64,000 nt of DNA, taken from assembly GCA_041659605.1 (NCBI GenBank), contig JBAZXW010000015.1:35681-99680 (forward strand). The letters are read 5' to 3'. The translations under genes and the position numbers were made by a program. Origin of the DNA: Solimonas sp041659605. GTDB lineage: Bacteria > Pseudomonadota > Gammaproteobacteria > Nevskiales > Nevskiaceae. The notes beneath the pieces were generated by a model. That model was not told the origin of the DNA and did no database searches. It saw only the letters and a program-made list of their open reading frames with translations. Shown here one piece after another: positions 63,092 through 64,000 of the stretch (position 1 is the stretch's first letter; the number at the start of each line of letters is the position of its first letter).

Positions 63092-63162
63092 TGTAGGAGC
63101 GGCCCATGGCCGCGATCGCTGTGCACAGACCACTTGAGATCGCGGCCGTGGGCCGCTCTACA
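63092..63162. repeat. REP-like palindromic element
   Basis: A 71-bp palindrome with long arms: TGTAGGAGCGGCCCATGGCC... on the left and ...GGCCGTGGGCCGCTCTACA on the right, with an inner GATCGC/GATCGCGG part. The TAGGAGCGGC...GCCGC motif is the type of REP sequence common in pseudomonads and xanthomonads, where RAYT transposases are held to mobilise it. No RAYT gene is present in the window. Confidence 0.8.
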
Positions 63163-63495
63163 TGCTGCATCCAGGTCGTCGGTTTGAGAGGCAGGCCGAA
63201 ACACCTGCGGTGCGGATCAAGTGGTTCCGCGGGCTTGTTCCGAGCCAACTCGACGAGTGCGCATCGAGGTCGTCGCACCCGCACCGCCGAGACCCAGATC
63301 ACGGTTCCGCCGCGAGCGCTCGCACCTCCACGGCGTCCGCGCGTATCCTCGACACCGAACCGCGCCACGGGCCACTCATCGGGCCTCGAATCCCGCATTG
63401 TCGAAGTCAGCAGATGCATATATACCCGGGAGGAACCATATACATGCGAAGACAAATCGGCACTGGTACAGGCTATATGGTTCGCACAATTGAGC

Positions 63496-63502
63496 GTTAG
63501 CC
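63496..63502 (+). promoter_or_regulatory. integron core site GTTAGCC, cassette left boundary
   Basis: GTTAGCC, preceded by TTGAGC, fits the integron core site (G^TTRRRY-type), with recombination expected between 63496 and 63497. It is the exact reverse complement of the GGCTAAC that opens the attC at 63936. No R''-type partner is seen in the 95 bp upstream, so this is an attI or the remnant right end of an older attC. Confidence 0.6.
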
Positions 63503-63998
63503 ACCAGTTAACTTAGGGAGCGTCGAGTGAGATCGAAAGAGTGGAAGCGGAAGGTCTGGATCTTTGCCGTCGCCGTGGTCTTGCTGTGCGTGGTTAATCC
63601 AGAGGTGCGTGCCCTCATATTCCTAGTTGACGCCTTGTCGCTTGAGGTCTTTTTGCTTTTGGTCGGGCTGCAAGTCAAAGAGTTTTGGCTATTCGTGCAG
63701 CCGACCCTCATCAAGCGGTTCGCATCGCTCACCCAGCCTTCAGCTGCAGCATTTCGTCATCTCAGCGTCGCCGTCAACGCGTTGAGCCCGCGGGTTCCTA
63801 TGGCTCTTCTCGCGCAGCAAACGCTCTGGGCAGCTCGAATTCAGCTCAGTGCTGGTACGTGTCGCACCTGCGGAGGCAAAGCGGTATGAGGGCGGTCGGA
63901 AGTACGTGGCTTGCCCTAGCGTTTGAGAGCTTGGTGGCTAACAAGGCGCTCCAGTGCGACGTCCTCGCCTTCGGCGAGGCCGCGCCTGAGCGCCGGCG
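63497..63998 (+). mobile_element. integron gene cassette
   Basis: One cassette of about 502 bp: core site at its left end, a single plus-strand gene (63527..63889) and a 3' attC (63936 to the window end), the normal cassette order. The gene has its own ribosome site (GGGAG). Base composition is visibly less GC-rich than the housekeeping genes. The array may continue beyond the window. Confidence 0.75.
63527..63889 (+). CDS. cassette-borne hypothetical membrane protein
   Basis: A 120-residue protein starting at GTG 63527 with a GGGAG ribosome site. It has a basic N-terminus (RSKEWKRK), a membrane helix (VWIFAVAVVLLCVV), a second long hydrophobic stretch (about 29-60, ALIFLVDALSLEVFLLLVG...FWLFV) and a polar C-terminus with CRTCGG. 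I recognise no family. Single small membrane proteins of unknown function are common cassette cargo. Codon use differs from the neighbouring chromosomal genes. The opposite-strand frame within it lacks a ribosome site. Confidence 0.65.
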   Translation: MRSKEWKRKVWIFAVAVVLLCVVNPEVRALIFLVDALSLEVFLLLVGLQVKEFWLFVQPTLIKRFASLTQPSAAAFRHLSVAVNALSPRVPMALLAQQTLWAARIQLSAGTCRTCGGKAV

Positions 63999-64000
63999 TT
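63936..64000 (+). promoter_or_regulatory. attC recombination site (runs off the window)
   Basis: R'' GGCTAAC (63936-63942), spacer AA, L'' GGCGCTC (63945-63951) with an extra C before AG, a central hairpin CCTCGCC/GGCGAGG (63963-63979), L' GAGCGCC (63988-63994) and R' beginning GTT at 63998. L'' and L' are perfect complements, the R-L spacers differ (AA and GGC-type), and L'' has one unpaired base: the features by which integron integrase reads folded attC. The last bases of R' are outside the window. Confidence 0.82.

Larger units (their letters stand above)
63052..63526. other. gene-poor boundary before the integron cassette
   Basis: About 475 bp with no convincing gene. It holds the REP-like palindrome at 63092-63162, then a stretch with visibly lower GC after about 63410, containing a perfect 9-bp inverted repeat AACCATATA/TATATGGTT (63434-63442 and 63474-63482) and a tiny frame of 18 codons at 63444 behind a GGAGGAA site. 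No integrase gene was found on either strand here. The cassette recombination site GTTAGCC follows at 63496. Confidence 0.6.

Noticed and set aside
62970..63455. 161-codon minus-strand frame as a possible integrase or cassette gene
   Set aside because: It overlaps the end of the molybdopterin enzyme and has none of the tyrosine-recombinase residues; composition is that of a shadow frame.
63508..63732. 74-codon minus-strand frame inside the cassette
   Set aside because: It is antisense to the plus-strand cassette gene, has no ribosome site and has a polar serine/threonine-rich composition.

Overview
The window is high-GC, gene-dense chromosomal DNA from a gammaproteobacterium. The gene orders msbA-lpxK-ycaR-kdsB, rne/rluC/maf/yceD-rpmF-plsX, clpS-clpA-infA-bpt-aat-ftsK-lolA-rarA-serS and pcnB-folK...panB-panC-panD are those of pseudomonad, xanthomonad and nevskialean genomes. 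I place it in the Xanthomonadales/Nevskiales neighbourhood by inference only; no 16S gene is present.

Layout. 1-7.2 kb: envelope and stress genes (nhaA, two tiny membrane proteins, two Crp/Fnr-type regulators, a yqjD-yqjE-yqjK-like trio, a PAS-GGDEF enzyme, a three-BON-domain periplasmic protein). 7.2-7.8 kb: a hairpin-rich gene-free stretch with tRNA-Glu(CUC) and a duplicated tRNA 3' end. 7.8-19.1 kb: pcnB-folK and panB-panC-panD, split by an eight-gene N-type F-ATPase operon on the opposite strand. 19.1-24.1 kb: an outer-membrane protein, a HIT protein and the lipid A/Kdo set. 24.1-32.1 kb: rne, rluC, a HAD phosphatase, maf, yceD-rpmF-plsX and a TauE transporter. 32.1-37.9 kb: gspC-D-E-F of a type II secretion system. 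38-41.4 kb: a CHASE2 adenylate cyclase and a glutaryl-CoA dehydrogenase-like enzyme. 41.5-52.3 kb: the N-degron set (clpS, clpA, bpt, aat) with infA, then ftsK, lolA, rarA, serS. 52.5-58.1 kb: a 7TM-GGDEF enzyme, a methyltransferase and a self-regulated cueR-copA copper module. 58.2-63.1 kb: tag, a DUF559 nuclease held between two palindromic repeats, pyrC and a molybdopterin oxidoreductase. 63.05-64 kb: a gene-poor boundary, then an integron-type gene cassette whose attC site runs off the window end.

How the parts connect. Most genes are housekeeping (pantothenate, lipid A, ribosome and RNA processing, protein turnover, division). The accessory signals are: (1) the integron cassette with an attC at 63936..64000; (2) the DUF559 nuclease gene bracketed by two copies of a double-hairpin repeat, one of which supplies its stop codon; (3) the N-ATPase operon inserted into pcnB-folK|panB-panC, lacking atpR and preceded by an FNR/ANR-like box; (4) several families of intergenic palindromes, including one present twice in opposite orientation about 15 kb apart.
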